64,000 nucleotides of DNA, taken from assembly GCA_037951165.1 (NCBI GenBank), contig JBBDHG010000061.1:2323001-2387000 (forward strand), read 5' to 3'. A program made the translations under genes and the position numbers. Source of the DNA: Lophius americanus. Its lineage: Eukaryota > Chordata > Actinopteri > Lophiiformes > Lophiidae. Of this stretch, positions 11,906 to 24,538 are shown in pieces (positions within the stretch are counted from its first letter, which is position 1; every line of letters begins with the position of its first letter). Under the pieces are notes generated by a model. That model saw nothing but the letters and a program-made list of their open reading frames with translations. It was not told where the DNA came from and ran no database searches.

Positions 11906-14853
11906 AACTAGATGGATGGAGAGAGAGTGGTATTTAAAGATAGCACCTGCTGAATGAGTGCAGCTGATATCAATTAAGCCCTATGCCTTGAAGCAGGTAA
12001 TTGAGACGGAACATGTGAAGGTTAAGATAACAGAGTGGTGTGAGTAACTATGGGCCTACTTTACGAACATTCCCTAGCTTTCCAATTGAGGAATTGAAAA
12101 CTCGAATAAGCAATATGGCTCACAATTCTATGTCTCTTACGTTTTTCTTCACATCAGATGCCAAGCTCACACTATGAGAGAATAAGACTGATTCCACCTC
12201 TATTCACGCTTCCTGACAATTGGATTAGAAATCAGGTGGAACTTTTGATTGGCCCAGTTTATCTGGTATTGTGAAGCCATCGCCAATCTGCTTGTAGACA
12301 ATTGGAAGTTCTGGAAGTTAAAAGCTGGATTATTATGTCAGTGAAATTCACCACAGGCAACCAGAGACTCATCATGGAGCAGCCTGCATTGCTTCCAAGC
12401 AACAATTCAGCCTTCTGGGAAAGCTTTAGCCTGCAAACAACTGTTAATAGCGATTGAGTTCAAATCCAGCCTCTTGTTCTCATTGAACGATAGACAGCGC
12501 ATGTTGACCCTGTTCTCCAAACTATTTCCAGGTCCAGACTCATGTTTTTCTTTTGTTTCTCCAAATGTCTTTCTTGTGCCATTAAAAAGGGACAAGTAGT
12601 GAGAAGAATGAATAAAGAGCTCACGTCGCTTTTGCCTTCACTCATTTGTATTGAATGAGGAAGAGAAAAATGAGCTCACTTACTATGCATTACTAATGAA
12701 TCCACGAAGCAATTTACCCTCCATGTACAAGAATCTACATCAGTGATCTGCAATCTATTCTATTAACCTTGCTGACTGAAGTTTTAACAAAACTTATACA
12801 CATCAAATTAAATGCAATACTTCTGACCGAATATAAAAACATTTTTATATGTCAAATTCTTCACGTCTCAAACACAACATTACAACTTTGTCATTTCGTT
12901 TACGTTGTACAGTTGCTTCTTGAGAAATTATGGGAGGTGGTGCAGCCATCTTTGTCTCAGGTATAATTGAAATTCTGTATGTGTTCTATTATGATTACCC
13001 CACAATATTTTAGTTGGTGCATGTTTGGGATTAAACCTAAGTTTAGCAGATAAAGAGGTATGACGGCCCAAACGGAATTTATTCATGTAGGATACCAATA
13101 TCAAATTGGCCATACAACATGTATGTTGTAGGTGTACAATAAAATATACACCGATTAGCCTTAGCACATCATTCCCAATGATGGAAAGGGCCCTCAGGTT
13201 TAGGCCTTAAAAGGTTTTCTAATATATTTGTCATAATTTCTTGGGTTTAGTGTCCCTGCTCCAATTTCTCTTTTGTGCTTCAAATTTTCACATCAACGCT
13301 TTTAGTTCGAACCTTTTTGCCATCTGCCTTTTTGATTGTTAGAACTCTCTTTAACCATTTGACTTCCATGCTGTAGCAAGTAACACAGTTTTTTTTACAT
13401 GGACAACCTGTCACGCTGGAACGGATCATCGGACTGCGGCTTTAGCTGATGCCAGCTAATGGTTTGAATTATGATTAAACATAATCATGCTGGACTTAAA
13501 ATCCTGGAATTTACGGTTCCCCTCCGGCCAAATTCCCCTGTAACTCCCGCTTGAGTGTAAATGGACTTTTGTCGCAGATGTCATAACATTGTCACCAGCC
13601 ATTCCTGATATGTTATGTTTATGAGAATGGGACAAACAAACAGATGAAGGACAGACAAAAACCCCAAAACCATATGCTTTCCAACCAAATTGATCACCGC
13701 TGCATAAGCATAAAAATGGTGATTCATGTTTTGTTTGTCTTTTTCCAAATTAACCCTTCATTTGCCTCAATTGCATTTTGTTAAAAAAAAAATGGACATA
13801 GTGTTTTGTGCTTCTTGTTTTTTTTAACATTTATGTCCAAACCAATATAGCATTCTATCTCATGGCTCCAGAATTCCAGTCCCCCTTCCGCCCCAGGTTA
13901 TCCACAGTTGGACCACAGCCAACTGTCAACTTAACAGAAGCAGGCCATTAGCTTCACCATGTATTACCCCTCTCTTCATGGATATTTCATTAAACTGGAA
14001 GGCAAAATGTATCATTTGTTTCCATTCCCACTGACAAATGTTTCCTTATCTTATGGAACATGACGGACCATGTTTGTTTTTTTCTTGAATAGTTGGCCGA
14101 CATTGTTAATGTTGAAATGAATGTATTGCAGCAAGAAGCCCACATTAGAACAAATCAACTTATTTCCAAGAAAAGTCTTTCATTTTTCACAAGAATGTTT
14201 TCAAGAGTGTAAATGTAACGCTGTCATACAATCATAACAAAAACCGAGCTGGGATTACACCTCTAAACGGCCTCACATATAGTGACTTGATATTTAACCC
14301 TTTAATATAGTGCTCAACTAAAGTTTGTTTTAGCACATTTTGAGTCAGTATTTCGTATTGAAAAGTGTCTGTTACTCAACTGAACCCGTTTATAATATGA
14401 CCCGATGGCAATATGGATTCAATAAAGAGTAAGGGTCCCAGGATGGAGCCCTCGGGGACACCACAAGTATAGGAGCCTACAGAGCAGGATCCATTAACCA
14501 GGACTTAGTTAACAGAATTATGTGAGTTGATACAACTACAAAAAGTCTAAAATGGGTAAAATAGTTTTCTAAACTCTTTCTTTTCCAAAACCTGGAGCTT
14601 ATCTAATTGAAACTGACTACTTTTTTTTTTTAAACAATTTTTTAAAGCATATTTTATGACACACCGCTAGGAACACTCTTTTTGGACATGGAACTTTTGA
14701 CCTTGACAATACAGAAATGATAAGAGATCCTCTGCTTTTGACAATGGAAACAATAGAAGAGATCTGTCTTCCATTGGATGTACAATAGGAACAAGTGGAG
14801 CAAAACATCTGGATCAGTGGTATCTCAGAGCTCTTGCAGCCTCTAGAGGTAAT

Positions 14854-14854
<1 letters not shown>
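11906..14854. other. Unassigned non-coding DNA
   Basis: No gene was recognised. A tract near 13580-13700 resembles the edge of a common vertebrate interspersed repeat. The section 12090-12680 is less AT-biased and contains no obvious repeat, so it is a reasonable place to look for conserved non-coding sequence, although nothing in the sequence alone proves that. Confidence 0.35.

Positions 14855-14897
<43 letters not shown>
14855..14897. repeat. (CA)n microsatellite
   Basis: This is an almost perfect CA dinucleotide run of about 20 units, ending in CGCACAG. The antisense frame reads Val-Cys repeats and is not a gene. Confidence 0.97.
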
Positions 14898-14902
<5 letters not shown>

Positions 14903-15769
14903 GAGGACATCTGTTTAGCTGTATAACCTACAAATTAAACTGTTTTTCACAGAGAACTTCCTTTTGGCGGAACACATAAAGAAGCATGGGAGAGCAAGAG
15001 GTAATTTAGAAAAGACTGTACATTTAGCCAAGAATTTAACAGATTGTAAACACAGCTTTGCAGCCACGAGCTGGAAAATCAGAGCTAGTCAGTATTTTTT
15101 TGGACCTTCACTGTGAGCTGTAATAAGGACAGATAAGATGCCAAATTACCCATTTACCTACACTTACCTCTGTAGCCATAAGATCAAATGAATTAATACA
15201 AGAAAATGGCAAAAAGTGCTGAGAGAGAGGTTTGGAAATGCTATCTACTAATTGGCTATGTACACCCCTGGGCTTTGGAACTGGGTGAACAGTGCATCCA
15301 TTTTCATCCAAATTGGAATCCAAAATATTAGACTGAGGATGCATCAAAACAGACAACTTTGACTATTTCTCCATTTCACTTTTTTCTACAAGTTAAACAC
15401 TCCCTAATTTAGATAGAAAAGGCCTTTCCAAATCGATTATCACCTATAACGACTGTGTGGGGACAAGATGTAGGACAGGTGCTCTTGGGAAATAAAAAGA
15501 AATCCCATTAATTTTCTTTAAATAAGAAAGTTCTGGTATGTTTCTATATGTGTTCTCAAATTATGGCTTTCATTTCCCCCTCTTCCTTTCTAAATGTCAG
15601 GGCTGCCAGATCACTGTGCCTTTGTTCCACCCCTGAACACTCAAACGGAATTGAGGGGAGCCAAGAGGAACCGGAACAATTTGCCCTGATAGCACACCCT
15701 CTGCTCAACATCGCTAAACGACAACCGTGAACTAAATTTTGTGAGCCTTTTCGTTACCTAGAGGCTGGA
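14898..15769. other. Unassigned non-coding DNA
   Basis: No gene or repeat family was recognised between the CA microsatellite and the TG-rich satellite block. Confidence 0.4.
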
Positions 15770-16985
15770 GCTGGTGTGTGGGTGTATATTTGTGTGTTAG
15801 TGTGTGTGTGTTGGCTTGTGCTGAGGGCCAACATCTCCACTGAATCATCCCAAAATCTGTGCAAGTTCTGGTCTGTTGGGTTCCAGCCTTCTCTTGGACT
15901 CTATGTATGTTCATGCGTGCGTAGTGCTTGTGTACATATTTGTGTGTACGTGGTATTTGTGTGGTTTTGCTCGACTGAGAGGTCTCTGGCCCAGCTAGAT
16001 ACCTCAGCTGTGGACGGTCAGACTCATATTACTACTAAACGACAAATGATGGAGCACATTACTGTATGTGTATATGTGTGTTTGTGGGTGTGTGGGTGTG
16101 TGTGTATGGCTGTGGATCGATGTGTGTGAATGCGTGCGTGTATGCGTGTGTTCGTGTGTTTGTGAGTGAGTATGTGTGTTTGTGTATGCGTGTATACGTG
16201 TGGATAGGTGTCTGTGTGTGTCTGGGTGTGGATCTGTGTGTGTGTGTTTGTGTGTGTGGGTGTGGATCCATGTGTTTATATGTGTGTGTATATGCGTGTA
16301 TGTGTGTGTTTGTGAGTGAGTAGGTGTGTGTGTGTGTGTATGCGTGTGAATAGGTGTCTGTGTGTGTGTGGGTGTGGATCTGTGTGTGTGTGGGTAGGCG
16401 TGTGGCTGTGTGTGTATATCTCTGTGTGTCTGTGTGTGAGTAGGTATGTGTGTGTGTGTGGGTGGGTTGAGCGGGTGTGTGTGTTTGTGTGTGTGGGTGT
16501 GGATCCATGTGTTTATATGTGTGTGTATATGCGTGTATGTGTGTGTTTGTGAGTGAGTAGGTGTGTGTGTGTGTGTATGCGTGTGAATAGGTGTCTGTGT
16601 GTGTGTGGGTGTGGATCTGTGTGTGTGTGGGTAGGCGTGTGGCTTTGTGTGTATATCTCTGTGTGTCTGTGTGTGAGTAGGTATGTGTGTGTGTGTGGGT
16701 GGGTTGAGCGGGTGTGTGTGTTTGTGTGTGTGGTTGTGGATCCATGTGTTTATATGTGTGTGTATATGCGTGTATGTGTGTGTTTGTGAGTGAGTAGGTG
16801 TGTGTGTGTGTGTATGCGTGTGAATAGGTGTGTGTGTGTGTGGGTGTGGATCTGTGTGTGTGTGGGTAGGCGTGTGGCTGTGTGTGTATATCTCTGTGTG
16901 TCTGTGTGTGAGTAGGTATGTGTGCGTGTGTGGGTGGGTTGAGCGGGTGTGTGTGTTTGTGTGTTTGTGTGTGTGTGGCTGTGGC
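15770..16985. repeat. TG-rich minisatellite block
   Basis: A 1.2-kb tract of alternating purine/pyrimidine, TG-dominated on the + strand. A loose flank (15770-16065) contains some unique sequence, and the dense array runs from about 16066. Because the main higher-order unit (237 bp) is divisible by three, both strands keep long open frames: about 360 codons of His-Thr-rich text on the minus strand, and serial 78-codon Val-Cys-rich frames on the plus strand. These are composition artefacts, not proteins. Confidence 0.93.
16316..16976. repeat. 237-bp tandem repeat, three units
   Basis: Units are 16316-16552, 16553-16789 and a third at 16790 to about 16976. Units 1 and 2 are nearly identical: I see two substitutions, one in the GTGGCTGTGTG segment and one just before the GGATCCATG landmark. 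Unit 3 has a small TG-length change and ends early. Landmarks in each unit are GTGAGTGAGTAGG, GGATCTGTG and GGGTGGGTTGAGCGGG, with GGATCCATGTGTTTATATG also present in units 1 and 2. An upstream partial unit (about 16216-16315) carries the GGATCC landmark but lacks the middle. Confidence 0.93.
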
Positions 16986-18339
16986 ACTATGTAACGCTCC
17001 AAGAGCTGTATGTTTGTTACAGAAATCATTTGATATGAATATGATTTCGATTTTTTTCCTTCATAGAAAGAATTATTTCTATATATCTGTTTCATATAAA
17101 TACCTCAATTATTCATCACATCACTTTCGACCTTGCTCCCTCTGCCGCTTAAATCACTCTCCTCTGCCATCATCACAGAGCGCAGTTGAAAAATTGAAGC
17201 ATCAGGAGCCTGTTTTTAGCTCTTGATCTAAGTTTTCCTCCTACTGATTTGGCATCGTTGGCACCGCTTAACTGAATGTGGCAATCAAATACGGAAATGT
17301 AACTGAAATGGTGTGGCTATTAATGTGCCTTGATCTGCCAGGAAACCGTTGGTATTTTTCTCTGGATACTTGCCTCCACAGTCTCCAGAGATGTCAGTGC
17401 TCAGTGCCGAATCAGACTGAATTGTGTCCAAGTACATATGCATACATACAGGCTGGAAAGAAAATAACATATCAAAAAGAAAGACGGAAAGACGGTACGA
17501 AAAAATACAGCCGACACTAGAATCCAGTTTTGTGTAATGGGCTCATCAGACTTTGCTCTTTATTTCTCATTCAGTACAAACAAATGTAACTCCAGATCGT
17601 CTTGTGAAGGGCTTGCTGCTTGTGTGGAATATGGTATTATTTTCAGTACGTATATAGACCCCCTCACAAGAACAACCACGTTTGTTCTCCACTAGTGAAG
17701 AGACCATGAGTACCTCGATCCCACCGATAAACTATTGAGAAAATGGATTTCTTTTTGTTCAAATGGACACCTCCAAGGCCACAGGAACAAAAAAATATAG
17801 AAAAGGGAAATGAAAGGAACAACACAGCAATGAAGAACAAACACAGACGTTACACACACCATTTCCATTTGAAGACAACACTGCTGCAAATGTGAGGCTC
17901 TCTCTTCTCCATTTCCTTCCATCCCCCTTCCCTCCACCACCTCCGTCCCTCTCCCTTCTATTGATGATGCATCATTTCCTCGATTTTGACCAATTAGCTC
18001 CAGCACACAGTGTATAGAATCGTCTTCCCACTCAGCTCATCAGTGTTTCGCACTGTTGGTTGTCATGTATATCGAAGGTATTTTAAAAGTGTACAAACCC
18101 TACAGTGTGCTTTGGGAGGCTTTAGAAGGACGCTTTCATTAATTGACAAGAAAGATGAAAAATGACCATAAAGACCAAGCGGTGCCTCTTTTCTGTTGTT
18201 TTCACCCATGAAACTCATTCTTTAGTTACACACAGGAAAGAAATAACTAAGTGAGGACATTTCTCCAGTTTTACACGACCAGAAAGGAGAGGTTAAAGAT
18301 CTCATTTATACTGTCGAGTTCTACTGAGTCAATTCACAG
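16986..18339. other. Unassigned non-coding DNA
   Basis: No gene was recognised. A pyrimidine-rich, C-rich stretch lies at about 17895-17965. Open frames up to about 104 codons lack any motif. Confidence 0.4.
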
Positions 18340-18720
18340 CACCAAATTTAGACTAAATCAGACCAACAGCTAGGATGATCCAGAACACAGGGATTTTCCG
18401 AGTAAAAAAACCCCAATTGAGAATGAGAGTGAGAAAAGTCTGAACTATTAGAGTCAAATATAATATTTATAAGATAGATCACCTCAATTCTATCCATATT
18501 CTCCAGATTTGGACTAAATCGGACAAAAGGTTGAAAAATGAATCCCTGAAAGCTTTTTGAGATAAAGTTCCCCCTAGTGTCAGAAATATACAACTGACTT
18601 TTCCCAAAATCCATCCAAACTCTGAAGGTATAAAATTTGAAAATGATCCATGAAATAGTATTTCAGTTATCACTCTAACACATAAGATCTGCGGTGGTGA
18701 TGGCGATTCCATAATATCCC
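18340..18720 (-). repeat. Dispersed repeat family R-A
   Basis: Sequence at about 18540-18665 (CCCCCTAGTGTCAGAAATAT, ACAACTGACTTTTCCCAAAA, AAATGATCCATGAAATAG) is the reverse complement of 6128-6225 and parallels 59460-59600. The edge motif GGCGATTCCATAATATCCC (18703-18721) corresponds to GACAATTCCAGAATAGCC in the third copy. The family is unnamed here. Confidence 0.65.
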
Positions 18721-20340
18721 AGACTTCTGGAGGATAAACAGTAAATAACAGTATTGCAACAGGTTGCAGAATTCAAGCCGTCTTTCTCACATCTATGTAA
18801 TTCAGCTTGAATATGCAAATTAGGTGTGGATAAAAAGGTCTGTGCCGGTTCAGGTATTGTCTCTGAATAACTGTGGAATACAAGCAATGTTGAACTATAG
18901 GCAAGACATAATGTGACATTTCACAGGCTACAAAACAAACAGGAAGAGGATTTTGACCTTTTCAGGTCCAAATTCACGATTTATATAAATACCAATGCTC
19001 ACAAACACACTGACGTACACACAAAGTTGGTCTGCGTCTCAGACAGATTGTACTAGACTGTAAACTACAATACAATATTGTAAGTATTCTGATTAAACCA
19101 GAAAATGTACTCAAAAAAACACATTACATTACATAGTACCCTGTTACTCAAAAAACAATATTTACAGAGGAAGAGGGAATATATGGCGGGATCTGTGATA
19201 GATTGGTTTCATAATAAATTCATGATTTCATGAGGCAATAAAAAAATGTAATTAAAATCCATTTTAAAACGCCTCAATAAAAGCAGTCATTAAAAAAAAC
19301 AGTAACAGTGATGACATTTACAGTGATAAAATAAATAATTCCTTTAATAGGTTAGTTATTAGTGTAAAATGTGAAAGTTGTAAACATATCAAAGTTCTAT
19401 GAAAGAGTCTAAAACGATTAAAGACGTTAAAAGGTCATAAATGTACCCACCTGTCAGATTAGTCCTTGACCTACCTGTTGAGCCTTTTGAGAAATTATCT
19501 GTAATTGATTAGTTGTGCCTGCAGAATCCGGAAAGGGGAGCTCTGGGCCAAGGTGCTTCATTCTTACCGAAGATGGAGGAGAAGAAGAGCAGGTACATAT
19601 TTATGTTCTGAAACTTTGGACTGTGTTTATTAAGGCGCATCATATGTGTTTTATGAATGTTTTGACTGAACTTGAGTATATGCAAAGCTTTATTTCAATG
19701 TTTAAGTCCTTAACTGGTGTAGAGCTAAAGCAGCTAGCTTAAGTCCGTCTTCTCAGTGGGCGAAAGGTGCGCCTCGTTAAGCATACTTAAGGCATTGATG
19801 GCCAGTGTTGTGCTCATGTGTAGCATTAAGAGCCTTTCCGAAAAAAAAAGCTATTGATAGTTTGTTTGTGTTTGTGTTTGGTTACATATGCCTTTGGGAG
19901 TTCTTTTCTAAAGTAGGTGCGCCTAAGAAATAATGAATACTAAAACAAGTTTAACTTTATTTGCAATTCATTTAAGTTGGATAATTTAAATGTGTTTATT
20001 GATTTATATAATTTCATGTTTACTTACCTGTTTATTTACATGCCTGACGGACATAAGAAAAGCAGAGTAAACAATGGACATTGAAGAAATACATTGTATA
20101 TTGTGAAAAAATGTAACTTTTTTTGTAAATAATTCGGACGAATACATTTTTCATTAGGCTACTTGAGAAGAAGCATTGTGTCCGATCATCTTTAAAGTGC
20201 TGTTCCTTTCCATCACTATTGAAGTTGCATGAATACTTAAGTGGGTAATAACGTTATACGGTGCAGCTGTTAACAACTGACATCCCGAATACGACCCCGA
20301 TCATGCAGTGGTTTTGTACTTATAATACATTTTTGTTTTT
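18721..20340. other. Unassigned non-coding DNA
   Basis: No confirmed gene. The segment at 19515-19592 reads like a short leader with an ATG (about 19572, M-E-E-K-K-S) running into a possible splice donor, CAG|GTACAT. There is no family match, so I do not call it an exon. Confidence 0.35.
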
Positions 20341-20370
20341 GTGTGTTATGTTAGTTATAACATAACACAC
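20341..20370. repeat. Perfect 13-bp inverted repeat
   Basis: The arms GTGTGTTATGTTA (20341-20353) and TAACATAACACAC (20358-20370) are exact reverse complements around a 4-base spacer. It could extrude a hairpin. No function is apparent. Confidence 0.9.
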
Positions 20371-20412
20371 TGATTTTTGTTTTTACCTGTGTGTTGGTAG
20401 CTTTCCCTTCTT

Positions 20413-20645
20413 TCAAAAGAAGAAGAAGAAGAAATCCTTTATTGATCACATACAGCGATATACAGTACAACATAGTGAAATTATTTCCCCGCATTTGACC
20501 CCTTTGAAGTGCCTGGGGATCTAGGTTCTCAGAGTCTTGTTCAAGGAACTTAGGACAAGTAGACCCTGGTGGAACTCGAATCGGCTACCTTCTGATCTTC
20601 TGATTGGTAGAAGGCCGCCCTACCCACTGAGCCACAGCCGCACCA
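20413..20645 (-). mobile_element. tRNA-derived SINE
   Basis: On the minus strand the head reads GGTGCGGCTGTGGCTCAGTG, containing TGGCTCAGTGGG, a perfect match to the pol III A-box consensus. About 50 bases later GATTCGAGTTCC gives a B-box. The body follows (GGGTCAAATGCGGGGAAATA and so on), ending in a (TTC)n tail that appears as AAGAAGAAGAAG at 20418-20432 on the + strand. It is the best preserved of three copies in the window. It should be inert unless transcribed by pol III and mobilised by a partner LINE. Confidence 0.85.
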
Positions 20646-20737
20646 AAACACTTTCCCTTCGTTTATTAAGTTTGTTTCTGTTTTTCAAGAGGTGTATATC
20701 CAATCTTAGCCTTGCCAGTTGGAAATTCATATCAATA

Positions 20738-20800
20738 ATAATGATAATAATTTAAATACTTATATAGCGCTTTATACAATACTCAAAGACGCTTTACAGA
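20738..20800 (-). mobile_element. LINE 3'-tail fragment, third type
   Basis: AATAATGATAATAATTT is followed by a 'TATATAGCGCTTTATACAAT' block and 'ACTCAAAGACGCTTTACAG'. This is the recurrent 3'-end layout of L2-like elements in fish, but the sequence differs from copies A-C. Only the terminal about 60 bases are recognisable. Confidence 0.5.
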
Positions 20801-21589
20801 GTGTACTCCGGATGGAGAATTGGAATTTCTCCGTCTGGACAGAGAAGCGGCGAACACAAGGCACCAGCCTCCTGTCCAAGTATGTACATGTAAAAATATT
20901 CAGTCATTGTTTTACACAGATAGCCAAACAACTATTCAAACTTTCATTAATTCCTATGGCCAATTTAGGGTAAGGGTCACCAATTCATCTAGACTAGATT
21001 AAGTGTTTGGAATGTAGTCAAGTGCTCACCTGGAATTGTTATCTTTGAAATAGGGAATCGGGATGAATACAGGAAGAGGACAATCAATTTTGTCAATATA
21101 TGATCATTTTAAGCCTTTTGTACCTTATTATCTGGAAACATTGTTAGACATATTTCAAGTTCGGTGCCAGGATTTCAAGGCCAACATAATATTGGGTTGG
21201 CCTTTGAACTCCATAAATTAATAGGGTGTTTGCATTCCTCTGACAGTTCCCAACAGAACTGAGTGATATCAGATGACAACAAGCTTCCAATTTCAATGTA
21301 GATACTACTATTAACATGTAATATGCATTTTTATGTATTAATAGTATCAACCATCAAGTTTTTTTCCCCGTAAATTAGCTGCTTATATCAAAGCGATATG
21401 AAGAAGTGAAGCAAAGATTTTCAGATCTACAGCCCATCTGCTGTACATTACTTGCCCGGCACGATCTAAGTAATCACAAGATAAAACACTACATTTCTAC
21501 AATTTGCTGAAACCACCAGTATGTATTTTCAAGGCTTACAGCCAAATTTTACAGAGCTATGCATCCATCCAGTCCATATTATATTTCTA
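20801..21589. other. Unassigned non-coding DNA
   Basis: Nothing recognisable beyond possible continuation of the preceding LINE fragment for a few tens of bases. Confidence 0.35.
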
Positions 21590-21595
21590 AATAAA

Positions 21596-21648
21596 GATTA
21601 GATTTGATCCAAATGTAAAGTGTGTTATAAATTAAATTATTATTATCA
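21596..21648 (+). mobile_element. L2-type LINE 3'-end fragment, + strand
   Basis: AGATTTGATCCAAATGTAAA, then GTGTGTTATAAATTAAATTATTATTAT, is the reverse complement of the 3' terminus of copies A-C (ATTTAATTTATAA, TTTACATTTGGATCAAATCT). It therefore represents a very short copy inserted on the + strand, ending in an (ATT)n tail. Confidence 0.75.
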
Positions 21649-24360
21649 AATATACCCAAAAACATTTATCTTATACCAAAACAACCAAAACTCTTAATCT
21701 GAATCGTGTACTTTACAAGTACAGACACTCTCTCTTCTGAGGTGTTCAAGTGTGAGAATCATTGTGATCCAGAAGATGCGTCCGCAGTTTTACACCCAAA
21801 TAGCCTGTGCAATTTTGTCATTTTCATTCATTAAAGGCTTCTCATTGTATTCAGAATGGTGGGAAAAACAACACTTCTGAGTGAATACTGAAACAATTGG
21901 TGTACCACTCTAATCTCAGCACTGCTGCTGTGCTTTGGATCTGGTCGTGTTTGGCGGGACGTCTCCTCTTGTGGTGTGGCAGCCTGCACCGGCTACGGTC
22001 TCTGTGGAACGTCATGCTTGCCAAAATCTGAAGGAAAGGTCATTTATACTGCAGACACCGTGGGAGAAAAACACTCATGTGTCTGCAAAGGAAGCAGCCT
22101 GTGTCACACTGAAGTTATACATCCATTTTGGATAGAAACTACTGGGCTGTGAAGCCTTTCCACTTGCTGTTGCATTGTGTTAGCTCCATACCATTTCCTT
22201 GCTCACAGTGTGACATCTCTGCAGCAACACAACTCATCAATCTGTCCTTTTCTATCCAATCCTCTCCTTCCTTCCAATACTGCCTACATGGTAGAGTATA
22301 TTTGTTGATGGGCATTCTATATTGACATACACATGTGTGGATAATTTGTATAAAAGCAATCCTATCACACATAACGCGATGAGCTCTAGCTGTCCTAAAA
22401 TAGTTGTGATTTTAAATTGTTTTTCGTTACATGCTTCTTAGCTGTCCCAGATCACTGTAAACTTATTTACAAGGTGAAGCCATTTTATAAAGATAGATAG
22501 TCCAAAGCAGAATGAAAATGAATTGCAGGAGATGGCTGTAAAAAAAAAAGAAAAAGCTTAAATCCCCCAAATCCTGGAAACAGCACCCACACATTCCCAG
22601 ATCTCACATGACAACATGTCATGTGCAGAGACAATATCATGAATCCAAGAAGCGTGTGAAGATAAATGTGTAATCTGGAAATAGTTTCCTGTTCAGTTTC
22701 ATCTTCATATTGGGTCAAAGCTTCTATTTACTATGGTGGCATCTGTGATTAGTGTGGGTACATAATTAAATATGACTTTTAATTAATCGATTTGGGAAAG
22801 AATGCATCATTACGTTTCAAGAAACGTTTTCTATCGAGATTCATTGGACAAACTCTTTTCTGTCTAAATCCTTAAAGCAAGTAAATTATATAATTTCGAT
22901 GCAAATAGCCGTAAATCATGCTGCGTCATTCCTAGAAGTAAAGGGTGATTGACCAGGCTGTCATATCTGACATGCTGAGAGTGAGAACAAGCTGAGGGTT
23001 GATAATAAGGTTGTCTTTAATAGCTGGAGACTGGGTACCGTAATGATTCACCGCTGTAAGTACTATATGAATAATAGTGATCCATGAACCATATGTTGAG
23101 CAAGTGCTGTTTATCATACATTATTAATCACCTGCCTCAACTTAACTTATTTGCTTCTTCCACAAGCTGTTGCACAGTTCCTGTTTGGTCCCCTCTCATA
23201 AACAGAATGCCACTGCATGGACAGAAATAGATACGAAAACATTCACAAAAACACACACTATGGCATTCTTTGCTTTCATAAAAGATTTTTAACCTGTTTG
23301 TATAGAGATTCTCTATAAATAAACTTGACTTGATCTGCCGATCTCATTTTGTGTCAGTTCATTTTAAGAGGGGATGCAGCACACCTTGTAATGGCTCACT
23401 TCACACCACACTGGCGTGTGCCATCACTACAGGCATAGTAAAGAACCGTTTGGGTTCTTAACTATGCCTGCTAAGGGTTTGGATCAAGGAGAAAGATCAG
23501 TCAGCGGACTGATTGTAATGGCACAACTTTTCCATCTCATCTGGGATTGTCCTGCGCTCCAGGTGGCAGATAGACCACTCTCCCAACACACACACACACA
23601 CACACACGCACTGTTCACCGCATCCACTCAGAGTTTCAAGTCAGCGCCACCTGCTCCTGGCAGAAACCATTGTTCACTGGTGCACCTGTTCATTGGTGCA
23701 CACATGTTGCCAAACTGAGGGCTAAGTACATTGGTTGGGATGGAGCAAGTCGGGGCACAACACAAAACAAAATCTTTTATATTGAAATTTTCTCTCATCT
23801 CGTTTTTGTTTTGAGCATGTGTGTTTGTGTGGGTTTGTGAATGTGCATTTTGTGTTTGAATTGCCTACCTTTCAAATTCAGCATGAATCCATGCACAAGT
23901 ATGAATATGAAATACATTTAAAAATACAAAACAATCAGAGGGCCACCTCAAACAGAAATCGCACAACAGGGTCGCAACAAAGACAATTCTCTATGACCTT
24001 TGCTTGTTTCCACTGAATTAAATGAAGGGGTAATTTCAAATCGCGAGCCGAGGTTCCACGAGCAAAAGAGGTAGGATGTATCTAAAAAATCAGTGCCTCG
24101 TTCTGGTGCCATGCATGATTTTGTCATTTCTTGGGAGGGTTTGGAACTCATACTGTCTCCACAATGAGTGAAGCATTTTTGATTGATATTCGTCCTCTTT
24201 TAGCTAGCTGCTGTTGGCTCTTTCTTGCTGCCTTGTGGTTTTCTAGATATGGGTGCGCATATTTAACTAAAAAAACACGCCATCCTTCCTTTCTATTTTA
24301 TATGATATTTGATTCACCTCTGTTACTATCTATTTACTACTATTTACCGGTCACGGGCTG
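21649..24360. other. Unassigned non-coding DNA with one CA microsatellite
   Basis: No gene was recognised. A (CA)n run lies at about 23587-23610. A 66-codon frame at 21935-22135 and others nearby show no domain. The rest is unassigned AT-rich DNA. Confidence 0.4.
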
Positions 24361-24538
24361 TGGGTTTTCCACCTGGACAATCACCACTATACACCCGCAA
24401 TTAAGCTGCCCTCCAATAACTTCATAGTGACACTGCAGCCTCAGTCTTTTGCCAGATGACATAATCAGCACATATTCAAAGAATGACTACAGTAGCATTT
24501 ATCTAGTGGAATAAAGTGATAAAACAAGGTTCAATACT
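24361..24538 (+). repeat. Dispersed repeat family R-B, copy 1
   Basis: This aligns by eye over about 175 bases with 51979-52152. Shared blocks include GGTTTTCCACCT/GGTTTCCCACCT, TTAAGCTG, CAAATAACTTCA/CCAATAACTTCA, GATTACATAA/GATGACATAA, and the end GGTTAAAACAAGGTTCAACA/GATAAAACAAGGTTCAATAC. Both copies lie in the same orientation. The class is unknown: no coding potential or tail was seen. Confidence 0.7.

Noticed and set aside
16004..17095. 363-codon minus-strand open frame rich in His-Thr
   Set aside because: It is the antisense reading of a TG-rich minisatellite whose 237-bp unit is divisible by three; composition explains the open frame, and no domain is present.
19515..19742. Possible small exon (leader, ATG at about 19572, CAG/GTACAT donor)
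   Set aside because: It has no family match and no promoter, and donors of this quality occur by chance; kept only as a note.
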